The notes under the pieces are model-generated. The model made no database searches. It saw only the letters and a program-made list of their open reading frames with translations, and was not told where the DNA came from. A stretch of 64,000 bases of DNA from Russula earlei. Lineage: Eukaryota; Basidiomycota; Agaricomycetes; Russulales; Russulaceae. Positions 25,467-38,726 of the stretch are shown here, piece after piece. Position 1 is the stretch's first letter; each line of letters starts with the position of its first letter. Location of the stretch: assembly GCA_025769875.1 (NCBI GenBank), contig JAGFNK010000111.1, positions 62,001-126,000 of the forward strand, read 5' to 3'. A program made the position numbers and the translations under genes.

Positions 25467-26169
25467 TCATCAAGGTCAGGTCTCCTAGACAGGGCATCTG
25501 CTTTATTCCTTGCCCCTGCCTGGTGTTTCAGTTCTAAGTCGAAGTCTGCCAAGAAGGTAATGTATCTTGCTACTTGACCGTTTATTCACTGAGGGTGTCG
25601 GTAATGCAACAGGTTCGCATGGTCTGTATAGACCACCACCTTATGCTTTGCTCCCATGAGCAGGTGTCTCCAGTGCTTCAAGGCTTGCACCATGACTAAG
25701 AACTCTTTGTCCCATATGTCATAGTTCTTTTCTGCTTGTTTCAAGGCTGTGGAGAAGTAACCTATTGGCCTCCTCTTTCCTTGTTTGTCCTTCTGGAATA
25801 GTACTGCTCCAATAGCATAATTGGATGTGTCTACTTCCAGTTCAAAGGGTCGCTCCTCATCAGGATGGAGCAGGATGGGGTTGGAAGATACTATCTGGAT
25901 AAGTCGTTCCAGAGCATCTTTGCATTCTTGGGTCCATTCAAATGGCACCCCTTTCTTTGTCAAGGCGATAATGGGTCGAGCAATCTGACTGAATCCTTGA
26001 ATGAAAGCCCTATTGTAACTGAGGACTCCCATGACTTTGCATACTTCATGTACATCCTTGATTTCCCTAGGCCAGTCTGTGATTCCTTGGACCTTGGAGG
26101 CCTCAATCTTCATCTTCCCTTCATCTATGTCCTATCCCAGCATGGTTAGTTTTCGCACCATGAACTGGC
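25467..26169 (-). pseudogene. Gypsy-1 RNase H and end of reverse transcriptase
   Basis: On the minus strand the frame includes the end of the RT connection domain (VMGVLSYNRAFIQGF) and an RNase H domain with ELEVDTSNYAIGAVLFQ, YDIWDKEFLVMVQALKHWR and VYTDHANL. It ends with ADALSRRPDL just before the family-B solo LTR. A TGA at 25586-25588 replaces what is probably an Arg codon (HPQ*INGQ). A TAG lies upstream of MKIEASKVQ. Both fit C-to-T change. Confidence 0.9.
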
Positions 26170-26174
26170 ACTTC

Positions 26175-27196
26175 TGTTGAAGATAGACGCAGTGTGTGTG
26201 ATTAGATAGCAGCAGATGATAAGATTGCAGGCAGATCTATCAGACAATAGTTCAGTTTGGTTGACACAAAACTGATATAAATAATGTACCTATCTGTTAA
26301 GATCCGTGAGATCTTAGTACTGACTCTTTAGTGAAAGAGTTGCTTGATATAGTTCAAGCACTAGACTTCGAACCCTTTGATATTATCTCAGGAAGATTGA
26401 ATGTAGAAAAGAGAGGGACCTCTTTCAGTTAGAGTCTGCACTTATAATTTTGTTTAGATCTGTAGACAAGATGATTGTCTTGTTGAGAGAGTAAGTTGAG
26501 CGTAAGGCTCGACTTCTTGGTACCACAGACTATTTATATGATATCTCGATAACTACTGATCCGATTTGTACGAAACTCGGGGTGCACATAGCTGAGAACC
26601 AGTAGTATCCAAATACAGAAAGCGCAATTCAAGAATGTTAGAAATGACTCACGCGTGAGTCATTCTTTCCTAGTATCAGTCATGAATCAGTAAGCAATCA
26701 GTCAGCGATCAGTAAGCAATCAGTAAGTGACCATGATCAAGATCAGTAAGCAATCACTAAGCCAGACATATGAGTAATCACAGATGAGTCAGCAAAACAG
26801 ATGACAGTCGGAGAACAAGAGAATCTTAACACTATCAGACAATAGCTACAATGTGTCGTCAGTACTGTGAGATAAGATATCATAGTGTAAATACTCACTT
26901 CAGTTTGGTTGACACAAAACTGAAGTGATCTACATACTTTGTGGTGTTCTTAAGTACCTGAGACCGCCACTGGATGCAGTACAGTTAACTACCATCATGG
27001 ATCACTAAGTAAGTCTGAGGATCAGTTGTAAGTAGCTACCGATTGTCCTAAATCACTCTATCAGTGTAACTAACGCGTGCTGCAGCGTATGAGCTGAGCC
27101 GGTGATGCCCGGTCTGGGTGATCCGACATGTCAACGCATCCGAGTTGTGATCACATCACAACACACCTGAGACTCTGGGCAGTGCAGATCTCAACA
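26175..27196. mobile_element. Solo LTR, family C, inside gypsy-1 pol
   Basis: This 1022-bp insertion begins TGTTGAAGATAG and ends GATCTCAACA with exact duplication ACTTC (26170-26174 and 27197-27201). It separates the RT palm from the RT/RNase H connection. No open frame is visible, so it is read as a solo LTR of a family not otherwise present in full here. It holds clustered CAGTAAGC/GATCAGTAAG repeats at 26690-26760 and a CACGCGTG palindrome near 26653. Confidence 0.93.
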
Positions 27197-27201
27197 ACTT
27201 C

Positions 27202-28508
27202 TTGGGTTTCAGGAAGTATGACTTCTTCTGCATCAGCATGAGTAGTTCGCTGATACATTGCTCGTGGATTTCTAGTTGTTCGGGACTGTCCCCCATAGCA
27301 ATTCCAAAGTCATCCAGATAGTTGACAGTGTATTCTGCCCATCGGTCCAACCAGTCACTGAAGTCTCTTCTCATCAGCCTAGTAAAGAAGGCTGGCGCGT
27401 TCTTGAGCCTGAAATACATGACGTTGGGCAGGTAGGTTCCATATGGCGTCTTGAAGGCTGCCTTCCAGCGATCTCCTTCTGCCAGTCGCACATTATTGTA
27501 TCCCCATTGTATATCGAACTTGGAGAACACCTTTTTCCCTCGAAGTCTTTCCACCTCTTGTTCCAGATGTGGTAAAGGTTCATTGTCTCGTCTGGTCCAC
27601 TGATTTAGTCGTCGATAGTCTACAATGATCCTCTTCTCCTTGCTGTCCTTCTTGCCAATGAAGAACACTGGAGATGTGTAGCTGGATGGACCTGGTGTGA
27701 TGTATTGCTTTTCTACTTCATCAGCTAGGAATTTCTTGAGGTATTCTCGTTCATCTCGTGTTAGGGGGTACACTTTGCAGTTTAGCTCCTTTGGTGCATC
27801 AGGTAACAGCTCTATCTGCATATCTGGTTCCCTTGGTGGTGGGAACCTCTGGGACTTCTCTTCTGAGAAGACATCTGCAAAGCGGTGGAATCACTTTGGA
27901 ACATTGGCAAGGGGATCCTCTCCTTCCTGTGGTTCAATTGACTGCTGGGCCCACTTCTGAGCAATAGTTGTCTTTTGTAGATAAATGGCTTCCCCTTTCT
28001 TCAATTGTTGGTTTTCATCTCTTGCTTGCTTTTGGATATTTGCGACATAGAGATCCAGGTACTTGTATTGAGCAGTCTCAATTTGTACCGCTCCTTCCAT
28101 CAGCTGTCCTTTCTTCCAGTTGATGGTGGGGTCGAACTCATATAGGAAGGGATATCCCAGGATGACCCGATCCGTTCCTAAATCTGTGAGATAGAACTTT
28201 TGCAAGCTCTCCTTCTCCTTATATTGGACATGAAGCCAGCAGTAATGGGTGAGTTCCCCTTGCTTATTCTGGGTTCTGTCAACGTTTTGTACTACCATGG
28301 GTTCATGTAGTTCTTGTTTCCCAATCTTCAGTCTTTTCCAAGCTGAGTGATCGATGAAGTTCTCTGTTGCTCCACTGTCCAGTAGAGCAGATTCCTCGGC
28401 TGTCGTGTGTGCAGTGATGAAAGTGAATGGAATATTCATAGCATTCAGTCTTCTAATGTACACTTGCAACACACTATTCTTCCTAAGCCAGGCCGTCAAC
28501 TTGGGTGT
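27202..28508 (-). pseudogene. Gypsy-1 protease and reverse transcriptase
   Basis: The upstream part has the retropepsin motif LLDSGATENFID. The RT part has DYRRLNQWT, FSKFDIQWGYNNVRL and the catalytic YLDD. The usual FGL-x-NAPATF motif reads FRLKNAPAFFTRLM, consistent with G-to-A damage on this strand. A TGA near 27891 splits protease from RT, and the RT frame is cut at 27201 by the family-C LTR. Confidence 0.9.
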
Positions 28509-28510
28509 TC

Positions 28511-30600
28511 CTAAAAACCCTGTTCCATTAGTTCTTCCAATAAGTCCTCCTTCTGTTTGGTGGACATCTTCTTTATGGATGCAGAGGAGGAGCTCTTGTT
28601 ATAGGTAGGAGGAGGAGATGTGGATTGCCCAGAGACAGTGCTTTCATTTCCACTGTCCCCTGAATCGTCCTCCTTTTCTGTTTCCAGAGCTTGAGCTTTT
28701 CCTTTGTCCCTTGGGTTACTTGATTTCTTTTTGACTCTGTCCTTGTCAGGACAGTTCTGGCTGATATGCCCTGCTTTCTTGCAGATGAAGCATTTCCCTT
28801 CTGCTAGCAGTTTCTTCTTTTCCTCTGTCAGAGGAGGACATTGCTTGGTCCTTGCTGCATCAGTGGATACTGAGTCCACTTCCATAGCATTTGGGTCTCT
28901 TTGGTTTCGCCTTTTCCCAGCCTGTAGGGATTTCATGCGAATCTCCCTGGTGGTCAACGATCCACCTCCAGATCCAATATTGGCTTTCATGAGCTGGTCT
29001 CTGGCCTGTTCTTCCCTAGCAGCATTGATCCATGCTCACAGATCATTGATGGCAGGTATGTCTCTGACTGGTCGATTGTAGATTCGTCGCACCAGCCAGG
29101 TGATTAGTCCAGCCTTATAGGCTTTGACTGCTCCTGGTGAATTCTGGTCCCATCCTGCTTTACTGAGCAGAACAAGGAGTTTGCTGGTATAATCATCCAG
29201 CAATGCTGCTTTAGACATGGACAATTGTTGTAGCTCCATGAAAGCATCTTCAGGCTCTGTGGTGTCTTTGAATTCTCTGAAGAAGTCATCCACAAATTCA
29301 GTCCAAAAGAGCATGTCAGTTGGATCTAGCTGCACTGGTGCATAGGGAGACGGTGGGTCCTCATTTCTTTTTGCTTCTACCAGGTTCATTTGGTTGACCA
29401 CCCATTCATGCACCTTCTCTCCTTTGATGTAGGTGAGAGCTAGGGCTACTCGCTTCATTGGGATAGTCATAGTTGGGTTGTCACTGTTAAGCAGATTCCA
29501 TAGGTTGAAATCCTGGATGAAGTACTTCGTCTTCTTCCTGTCTCCTTTGAAGACTTCAGGAGGGTCTCCTTTCAGAGATCCATTGCCTCCATGGGGGCCT
29601 GGTGCTGGCTGAGGTGCCAGGTTTGCCCCTGGTCCTACAGGAGGTGCTGCAGGTGGTCCCCCTCCTGGAGGGCCTCCTCCAGGTGGGCCTCCTCCTGATA
29701 CTGGTGGACCTGTGGGTCCAAAGGGGACTCCTCCACCAGGTGGACCGCCTCCAGGATTTATGACAATGGTGGGCCCTGTTCTTCCACCTGCTGTCTGGGT
29801 GGCAATGGTGGCTGTCTGCGTCGCTGCAATGGTAGCCATTTCAACCGATTCTTCTGGTTCTTCAACAATTGTTGGTTCAATGGGCGAGACATGTACTGTC
29901 TGCTCTAGTCTTTCAGCTAGCTCCAATACTTCTGGTGCTTCTGCTTTCTGATCTGTAGTCAGAGGGTCCGACTTCTCTGTTTCTCCACTTGATGACTTTT
30001 GTATCAATGGAGCTGGGTTGTCTACTACTGGGCTTCTGGGTTCCCAATGAGTAGTATAAGGATCTGTCTTTATTCCTAGACCTAGAACCTTATATTCGTC
30101 AATGTCTTCATCCTCTTCTGTGTAGGGACATCCTTTGTGGTAATCAACAAAGTACCACTGATTGTTGATGTATTCGCAAGGAAGGTAGCTTCCTTTGTAT
30201 TGGACCTCGTATCTGTTAGGTCCTTCCTGGTCTGCCCAACACCAGATGGCAGTCCCTTTGATTCCTGAGGGTAGATCGTCCCTCTCTCTAGCTTTGAACC
30301 AACCAAATTTGGTTCCTTGCTTCAATTTCTGGTTGAACTTTACACGTATGCTATGTTCACCTTCGATCTCCAGTTTGTCCGCTTGCCACTGCCTTTCCTA
30401 GGGAGTTGGGACTTGTGTGCCTGCTTACCACTGTCTATGCCAATGACAGTAGGGGTCTTTAAAGAAGTATGCATGTGTCCAACCATGCTGCTCATCAAGA
30501 GTCATGTAGTACACCTTCTTCTTGTCGTGGAGAGGTCTGTATAGATTTTCTCCCTTGACTACTTCAGCGTAGGTTGCTGACTGTATGATGACTAGATCCT
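28511..30600 (-). pseudogene. Gypsy-1 gag
   Basis: The N-terminal part has a Pro/Gly-rich linker (around 29590-29760) and a retrotransposon capsid-like region (FKGDRKKTKYFIQDFNLW, then WTEFVDDFFREFKD). A TGA at 29036-29038 interrupts it. The downstream frame (28990-28511) carries the nucleocapsid knuckle CFICKKAGHISQNC and a Ser-rich tail. No ATG opens the 5' part in frame; a stop lies near 30400 and further frame remnants reach about 30600. Gag packages the element RNA in related elements. Confidence 0.88.
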
Positions 30601-30646
30601 AGTCCTAAGGCTTCCTGGTTCACTTTCACAGCAATGTCTGTGATAG

Positions 30647-30658
30647 AAGCTCGACTTA
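30647..30658 (-). promoter_or_regulatory. Gypsy-1 primer-binding site, predicted self-priming
   Basis: The 12 bases abutting the 5' LTR read TAAGTCGAGCTT on the minus strand. They are complementary to AAGCTCGACTTA. This element's own LTR has AAGCTCAACTTA at 30853-30864 (11 of 12), and the gypsy-3 LTR matches fully near 62031. The LTR match lies about 30 bp downstream of TATATAAAG (30891-30899), where transcription should begin. This is the arrangement of Tf1-type self-priming. Confidence 0.7.
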
Positions 30659-31279
30659 TGTTAAGGCTCTGAAGTGCCTTAAATAAGATCAATGGTCGCG
30701 TCTATGAACGCATCCTACCAATGCAGATATGCTTGAGTCAAGCAAGCAATACTTGTGGAGGGGAAGGAGTGTTAGATCCTTCTGGAGTATGGCAACAAGA
30801 TGAGAGGGGCTCTGCAGATGGGGTAGGAGTCAACTGTTTGGGATTGGCAAACTAAGTTGAGCTTAGGGCTCAACTGCTACAGACTGGGGGCTTTATATAG
30901 CCCTACAGGGATAAGGTTCATGCTACTGTGGTACTGGTTGGTGCTATAGAAGCAAGAGGTGGCTCATAGAAGCAAGGTTGCTTCTATGTAAACGATCTTG
31001 GTGCTGGAAGCATTAAGTGCTTCCCTAGTAGCAATCTCAGTGTCATAAGTACTTTCCTAATCAAGGAAGCGACGTATGTGGCAGTACAGGAGCATCTGGA
31101 ACAGAAGCAATGCTACTCATTGATTCTTCAATACATCTTCAGAAAGATACGATCAATGTGTTCCGAACGCGATATCAATGAACATAAACAATCAAGATCT
31201 GACGCATGCATGATGCAAACGGTGCAGTCCATAGCTCAGGTGTTCTGGCATCTTCCGGACCCCAAACCACTCGGTAACA
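30659..31279 (-). repeat. Gypsy-1 5' LTR (family E)
   Basis: This 621-bp LTR is bounded by TGTTAAGG and GGTAACA. The minus strand carries a TATA box (TATATAAAG, 30891-30899). It is followed on the plus strand by the target duplication CCTGC and resumption of Helitron-1 coding DNA. Confidence 0.95.
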
Positions 31280-31780
31280 CCTGCTTGAACTTCTGGACTG
31301 CAGCATGAGAGCGATAGAGCATGTCCTGAAGAGTTTGCATGGTGTTTTGATGCAAGTGAGAGTTGGCAGGATGGGCCATGCCCATATTGAGGGCCTGGTC
31401 AGGGTCATAAATGTAGAGTTGAGCATAAGAAGGGGCAGCAGCATCAGGTCCCTCTGGTGGCAAAAGAGACCCAATTCTGTGAATGAGCTCCCCATGACGC
31501 TTAAAGACCCAAGGCCCTTGTCCTTGATTAACAGAATGATCCACTTGTCTTCCCACTGAGGTAAAGGCCAAAGCATTATTATAAGAGAGAATATGAAGGC
31601 AAAATGCTTTAGAAGTGGGATCTTGGCCAGTGAGGAGGATGTAAAGCTCAGGGGGACATGGATGAAGAGCAGGAAGGGCAATCTTGCCAAACTTGGGGGT
31701 CCTTTTAGATGAGTTGGTAAGGCACTCATCTAGCCAATGGAGTGCCTTGCAGAAAGAGCATTGGATGGTCAAGTCCTTAA
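31280..31780 (-). pseudogene. Helitron-1 gene, N-terminal middle fragment
   Basis: The minus frame contains LTIQCSFCKALHWLDE, typical of the Helitron-like N-terminal zinc segment, then PPELYILLTGQDPTSKAF and continues to AAVQKFKQ, where gypsy-1 interrupts. It is nearly identical to Helitron-2 (61450-61835). It is separated from its upstream exons by a family-F solo LTR (TSD CTTAA). Confidence 0.9.
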
Positions 31781-32744
31781 TGTCATGAACCATTTCCTGG
31801 AGAGGGCCCTTGAAGGACCCTTCCTTATGAGAGGAAACCCAGTCCCTATGGTGTCACCCTGTTCACATGGACAAAAGGGGTGAGTAGAGGTGTCCACAAT
31901 ATTGCGTGCACATTGTCATGCAAGTGATTCTCGGCACAATCGACATACAGCAAGCCCCACTTAATGGCAACCCTTTTAGCAATAAAGGACAGTATTATAG
32001 CCTCCATAAGGACCCTTTAGGACGACTCTAAGGGCCCTACAATAGGCACTAACACAATACTAAAGACCCTACAATGCATTATTAGACTAACTCTAATAAC
32101 TATAGAATGAACTATCAAGCAATACTAAGGACCTTAATAGAAGTATTAGGGTTGACTCTAAGGACCCTAATAGAACTATATAAGGGGCCTTATAGACAAC
32201 TCTATTCCTTGAACCAAACTACAAGTCCCCAAATGACCGGCCCTAAACTAACTAACAGCAAATGAATCAGGTGCTTTGCACGTGTACTAGAGTGGTGAAC
32301 ACATGGACAGTAGAGGCTCTTACTCATCATTAGGAGCCCTCTTACTCAGCAGCTTACTGAGCATGACTGAGCATGCTCAGTAAGCGTACTCCAACTTCTT
32401 ACTCATCCATCTATTGTGCTTGATAACAAGGTTATGACTTGTTCCCTATTTAGCAGTTCTCTTGTAGTATATAAGTGCTCAATAAAGTAGCGGACAGTCT
32501 TCAGACTGTCCATTTGTTTACAGCACTCTCTATCCCTGGGATACTCCTTTAAGGACCGTCCCCTTGTGACCACTCTGGCCTCATCTCTGCGTACCTGCCT
32601 GACTCTACCAGTAACTGTACCTCTTTGGTATTTGTTACTGCTTTGGACTCTACTTCTCACCCACGCTGTCTTGGACATCTACCAACTCATCTTTGAGCTT
32701 ACCCCTTGCTCTTGAACTGGATAGTTCAACAGTAAGTCTTGACA
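31781..32744. mobile_element. Solo LTR, family F, copy 2
   Basis: This 964-bp LTR starts TGTCATGAACC and ends GTCTTGACA with exact duplication CTTAA (31776-31780 and 32745-32749). Removing it restores the Helitron-1 frame (WAIHDLKDLTIQC). It contains the same 13-bp perfect inverted repeat as copy 1 (32353-32384). Confidence 0.97.
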
Positions 32745-32749
32745 CTTAA

Positions 32750-34054
<1,305 letters not shown>

Positions 34055-34201
34055 GGGGGCTAATAAAAGAGACAGGACCATCAACATTGCAGTAATGAAA
34101 ACATAGTAAACATACCTTGTTGATTGTTGAAAAGGGTGGAAGTTGAAGGGTTGTGAGTGACTGAAAAACATATTTAAAAAAATATGCAGCTGCCCAGAAA
34201 G

Positions 34202-35076
34202 TGTTACACCATTTTCCTTTTACGTTTACCTTTTGCTACGGACTGCTTGCTTGTGTACGTCCCTTTACTTACTGATCTTGTGATCTCTTACGTCTTGTGA
34301 TCCTTTCTGTGTTATCATGTGATCCATACACGTCCAGGTAACACTGGATTGCTGTTACTTTCCCTTTGTTTGGTTCTCTTTCCATTTATGTTCACTTCTT
34401 AGTTTCGACTGTGCAATGCTGCGCACCTACTGTGCAGCACAGTTACTTGGTTCTGACTCATTCGTGGCCTCATTCCTATGACTCCTACTTATTATGACTC
34501 CTACTATACTAGTAGCACAGTCAAAGCGCAGCTATTGCTGCGCTTCCCCTGTATATATAAGCTCAGTACTTTGTGACCAAAGCCCTAAGCTTGGTCTCTT
34601 GTAGAATCCAACCTACTCTTGTCCAAACATATTTGCCTGCAACCCACTTCACTCTCACAAACTTAACTCACAACTACCTCTCCATTTCATCAACTCTCAA
34701 CACACCATCCACCATCTACTCTTCGCCTTTCCCTTCCTTCCCTAAGAGTTTCTCTTCACTCTCCTGAGAAGAGCTCTCCTCCTTTAAGACCTACCTTCCT
34801 CTACTCTCTCTGCGTTGTTCAAGGTCCCGACGGACTTGAACGCATATAGCTAGTGGAACCAGCCCTAGTCTATCCCATTACAAACTTACCCTAGCTTCTC
34901 AACGGACCGAGTCGTACTAGGAAGGGTCTATTGGCCATAACCTGTTTAGCATAAAACACTTCGACCGCTGCAGGGATCCTTACTCATTATACATGGGAAC
35001 CAGCCCATTTCTTGAACACCTCTTTACCATCGACTTGCTTTCTGCTTGTGAACTGACACGGCTAGTTACCATGACA
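34202..35076 (+). repeat. Gypsy-2 5' LTR (family D)
   Basis: This LTR starts TGTTACACCA and ends GTTACCATGACA. A TATA box (TATATATAA) lies at 34552-34560. TGACTCAT- and TGACTCCT-type sites occur near 34455-34505. The stretch TAAGCTTGGTCT at 34586-34597 pairs with the primer-binding site. Confidence 0.97.
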
Positions 35077-35078
35077 TC

Positions 35079-35090
35079 AGACCAAGCTTA
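35079..35090 (+). promoter_or_regulatory. Gypsy-2 primer-binding site, predicted self-priming
   Basis: AGACCAAGCTTA lies two bases after the LTR and is the perfect 12-base reverse complement of TAAGCTTGGTCT at 34586-34597 in the same LTR, about 30 bp after the TATA box. No tRNA 3'-end complement (starting TGG) is visible. This matches the Tf1/sushi self-priming design. Confidence 0.75.
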
Positions 35091-36590
35091 ACGTTCCACC
35101 ACGGCTTCTACCTCGAATACTCTTGCTATCCCTGAACCTTCTATCGAACCCGCTTCCTCATCTAACCCTTTTCAACACCGAACCGTCACTCGACGCAACC
35201 AAGAAAACCTACCTAAACGAATCACTGGTAACGCCTTTTGGCATCCCGACGAACCCGAAGTAGGATACTACCTCCGCATCGAAAACCTTTATCACCCTAT
35301 CGAATTTATCAACGGACGTTGGTATAAACTTGATAGATGAGAAGTCGGACTTAACCTTGAATACGCCACTCACGAAGGCCTTGTTCTCAATAACGAAGAA
35401 CATGGTTTAGGAACTTGGGATCAATCAGACCCCCAGTACCAACTTTTCCAATACCAACCTTCACCTTCTCTTGGAAGACATCGTTTATCTTCAGCAGAAG
35501 AATCCGAACGACCTTCCTCTCGACCTCGAACCAGACAACCCTCACCAAGGTTATCTCCTATACATCTAGCTGTAGAAGCCACGCCAGCACCCGAACCACT
35601 TCCTGTACCACAAAGGATCTTTGGTATCGCTCGCGTACCCACTCCTAGACCTATTACCCCTCCTACTCCACCTTCACCTCCTACTCCACCACCTCCAGCT
35701 ATGGCTGCCATAGTCCCAATCCCTTCTAACGGAGCGGTCAGGGGAAACCCACCATCTATCTTCGATGGAGATCGCTCCCAATCCTCCAAATTCATGAGAG
35801 AGTTTGCCATCTTTTGCAATATGAATGATGAAAACTCCCTCTTCAACAATCCTTATAGACGAGTTAACGCTTGCCTATCCTTTATAAGGGGCCCTAATGT
35901 GGACCATTGGGTTGACACGCAACTGGAAGCAGTCAATAATAGTGTCAACACTCTGGGAATACTCAGGACCGATGAAGCTCTATGGAACGACTTTAGAAAT
36001 GCATTTAACAATGCCTTCACTGACACTAATAAAAGGCAAAACGCATTCAACAAACTAGCTGTTCTAAGGCAACAAGGACCTGACCTGGATTCTTATATTG
36101 CCACCTTTACCAACCTTGCTAACGATGCAGGATATGACCTAAATGCAAACGGAACTCTAGACTATTTTGCTAGAGGTCTTAGTAGGCCACTCCTTAACAA
36201 CGTCTTATCAAGGGAAACCCTACCTACCAACTTCACGGAATGGACTGAAGCGGCTAGAAAGGAACACAATAAATATGCCGTGAGGCAAAGCTATATGGGA
36301 GACATACGCAATATCGCGCGTAATCCCCAACGATTCCTTAACTTCCATCCGACCAACACTACATTCCGTCCTCCTCCTGGACCGCCTCCTAGGGCCAATC
36401 CTACCTTTGTACCAAGGAACCCTACTGGTCAATTTATTCCTAGGAGCAACAATCAAGTTGTTCCAATGGATGTTGACCGTGCTAGAGCGGCCACTACTGA
36501 GCAAGAGAAGAAACAACACCAAGTCGAAGGACGTTGCTTCTTTTGCTCTAAACAAGGACATGTAGCATGCAATTGTCCAAAGTCAAAGGA
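35091..36590 (+). pseudogene. Gypsy-2 gag, fused by deletion to pol remnant
   Basis: The frame upstream of 35701 is open except for a TGA near 35338 and includes FINGRWYKLD, a counterpart of YINNQWYFVD in gypsy-1 gag, then a Pro-rich linker. From the ATG at 35701 comes a capsid-like region (FDGDRSQSSKFMREFAIF; LWNDFRNAFNNAF), then a knuckle CFFCSKQGHVACNC. Immediately after the knuckle (about 36570) the sequence jumps to the pol remnant, so the gag frame runs on out of frame to 36702. Confidence 0.88.
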
Positions 36591-38678
36591 ATCCGTGATT
36601 GGAAAGCCCCTACCAATCTACATGAACTACGCTCTTTCCTTGGATTTGGGAATTACTATTGCAACTTCATTCCAAAATATTCAGATATCGTCCAACCTCT
36701 AGTCTGGCTCACAAAGAAGAACAAACCCTGGGTCTGGGATAACTACACAGAATCTTCGTTCAATATTCTCAAGAATATCTTCACCCATTACCCTGTTCTT
36801 CGCAACCCAGACTTCAACAAACCTTTCATTGTGGATGCTGATGCCTCTTCTTTCGCTCTGGGAGCCACTATATCTCAGCAATTTGAAGATGGTATTCATC
36901 CTCTGGTATATTTTTCAAGATCCCTACTACCAGCAGAAAGGAACTACAATATCCATGACAGAGAACTACTCGCTATAGTATCTGTCCTTAAAGAATATCG
37001 ACACTGGCTACTTGGGGCACGTCATGAAGTAACTATTCGTACAGATCATGCCAATTTGGCCTACTTCCACAAACCCCAGGACCTTTCACCACGTCAAGCA
37101 AGGTGGATGGCCCTTCTCCAGGAATACAACTTCAAGTTGACAACTATCCCTGGAAAATCTAACACTGTTGCCGATATTCTATCACGACGACCTGATCATA
37201 AAGGAGAAAACATTCATAACAAAGCTATCACACTCCTACCTGATCATGTCTTCAATGAACACTTGCAAATGGCAAATGTCCCTGAAGCTCGTGCTCCTAC
37301 CCTTAACCATACCTTTGGCGATAACCAGGAAGCTTTTGCACGCAAAGCTTACTCACACAAATCACTCCCTTTACGTACTTACCTGCCTGACGACCCCGTT
37401 TTATGACGGGAAGTCTTGAAGGAAGTCCATGATTCCCCAGTGGGAGGACACCCTGGCATCGCTAACACCTGGGACCTTATAAGAAGGAAATACGAAGGAC
37501 CCAGACTCCGTCTATTTGTGGAAGAATACGTCAAGGGATGCGCTAAGTGTCAAGAATCTAAAGCCATCACCACCCTGAAACATGCGCCACTCCAACCATT
37601 TGATACAAATGTATCAGCTGGCCCCTTCCAATATGTTTCAATGGACCTTATCACGGATCTTCCAAAGTCCGGATCATACGATTCCATTCTTACTATTGTC
37701 GATCAAGGCTGCTCAAAGGCCGCAAAGTTTATCCCCTGCAATAAAACCATAGATGGTCTGGGCGTCGCCATCAAGTACCTGGCTAATCTATTTCCATGGT
37801 TCGGAATTCCCAAGAGAATCATCTCTGACAGGGACCCTCGTTTCAAAGGAAACTTCGCCAGGGCCATCTGTAAAGCCACAGGGATCAAACAAAATTTGAG
37901 CACCGCCTTTCACCCATGCACGGACGGACAAACTGAGCAGATGAACCTCTGGATTGAGACTTATCTAAGGGAATTCGTAAACGGACGGCAAAATGATTGG
38001 CACACACTACTTCCTATTGCTGAGTTTGCTCACAATTCTTGGCGACATGAAGGCACCAGGCACACACCACACGAACTTCTTCTTGGTTTCAATCCAACTG
38101 CCAAATGGACAACAATGGATATATCTGTTCCAGAGGCTGAAACACGTCTCAAAATCATGGAACAGGTACGATCCAGGGCACAGGAGGAACTTCTGAAACG
38201 TATCAAACCATCAGAAGAACCAAGGAAGCTCGAAGAAGGACAACTCGTGTGGCTGGATGGACGTAATTTGGTGGTCAAGGCCCCATCAAAGAAGCTTGCC
38301 CCTCGGCGTTATGGACCATTTGAGGTGATACAACAAATCACACCAGTGGCATATCGCATCAAATTGCCCCCATCAATGAAAATCCACAATGTGTTTCATG
38401 TGGATCTTCTCATGCCATTCACTGAAACAGGGGCATACGGCAAAGCTTTTACCCGACCACCACCTGACATTGTACAAGGAGAAGAAGAATATGAAATTGC
38501 TGCGATCATCGGAGACAGGAAGTACCGAGGCAGAACACAATATCTTGTTCATTGGGAAGGTTACCCGGTTTCGGAGCGCTCATGGGTCAATTCTGCTGAC
38601 CTTCACGCTCCGGCTCTACTCAAAGAATACTTGAACTCAAAGACAAATTCCCCTGCAGGTGGACGAGCTCATGTATAA
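36567..38678 (+). pseudogene. Gypsy-2 pol remnant: RNase H, integrase, chromodomain
   Basis: The frame starts within the RT connection (KVKGIRDWKAPTNLHELRSF), has RNase H signatures (VDADASSFALGA, HDRELLAIVSVL, RTDHANLAYF) and ADILSRRPD. A TGA at 37404-37406 (probably from CGA) interrupts it. From 37416 follow the integrase zinc region (GCAKCQ), the DDE core (SMDLITDLP, ISDRDPRFKG, CTDGQTEQMN) and a chromodomain (QYLVHWEGYPVSERSWV), ending at 38678. YLDD and protease are absent, so the copy could move only with help in trans. Confidence 0.9.
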
Positions 38679-38726
38679 AAACCCTCCTCCAGAACTCGAG
38701 ACGGCAGAGCATCTTCTACAACTTGC

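Larger units (their letters stand above)
20080..31279 (-). mobile_element. Gypsy-1: chromodomain Ty3/gypsy LTR retrotransposon with nested insertions
   Basis: The element is 11.2 kb, bounded by 621-bp LTRs (20080-20700 and 30659-31279) and an exact 5-bp target duplication CCTGC (20075-20079 and 31280-31284). It is inserted in the Helitron-1 gene; the uninterrupted target is visible at about 61461 in Helitron-2. The minus-strand order is gag, protease, reverse transcriptase, RNase H, integrase, chromodomain and a long C-terminal region with a CCHC knuckle. Three solo LTRs of other families are nested inside. Several CGA-type codons read TGA, so the copy is dead. Without nested insertions it would be about 8.7 kb. 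Confidence 0.97.

Noticed and set aside
26175..27196. Family-C insertion as a DNA transposon or MITE
   Set aside because: It has TG...CA ends and an exact 5-bp duplication and lacks extended terminal inverted repeats, which fits a solo LTR better.
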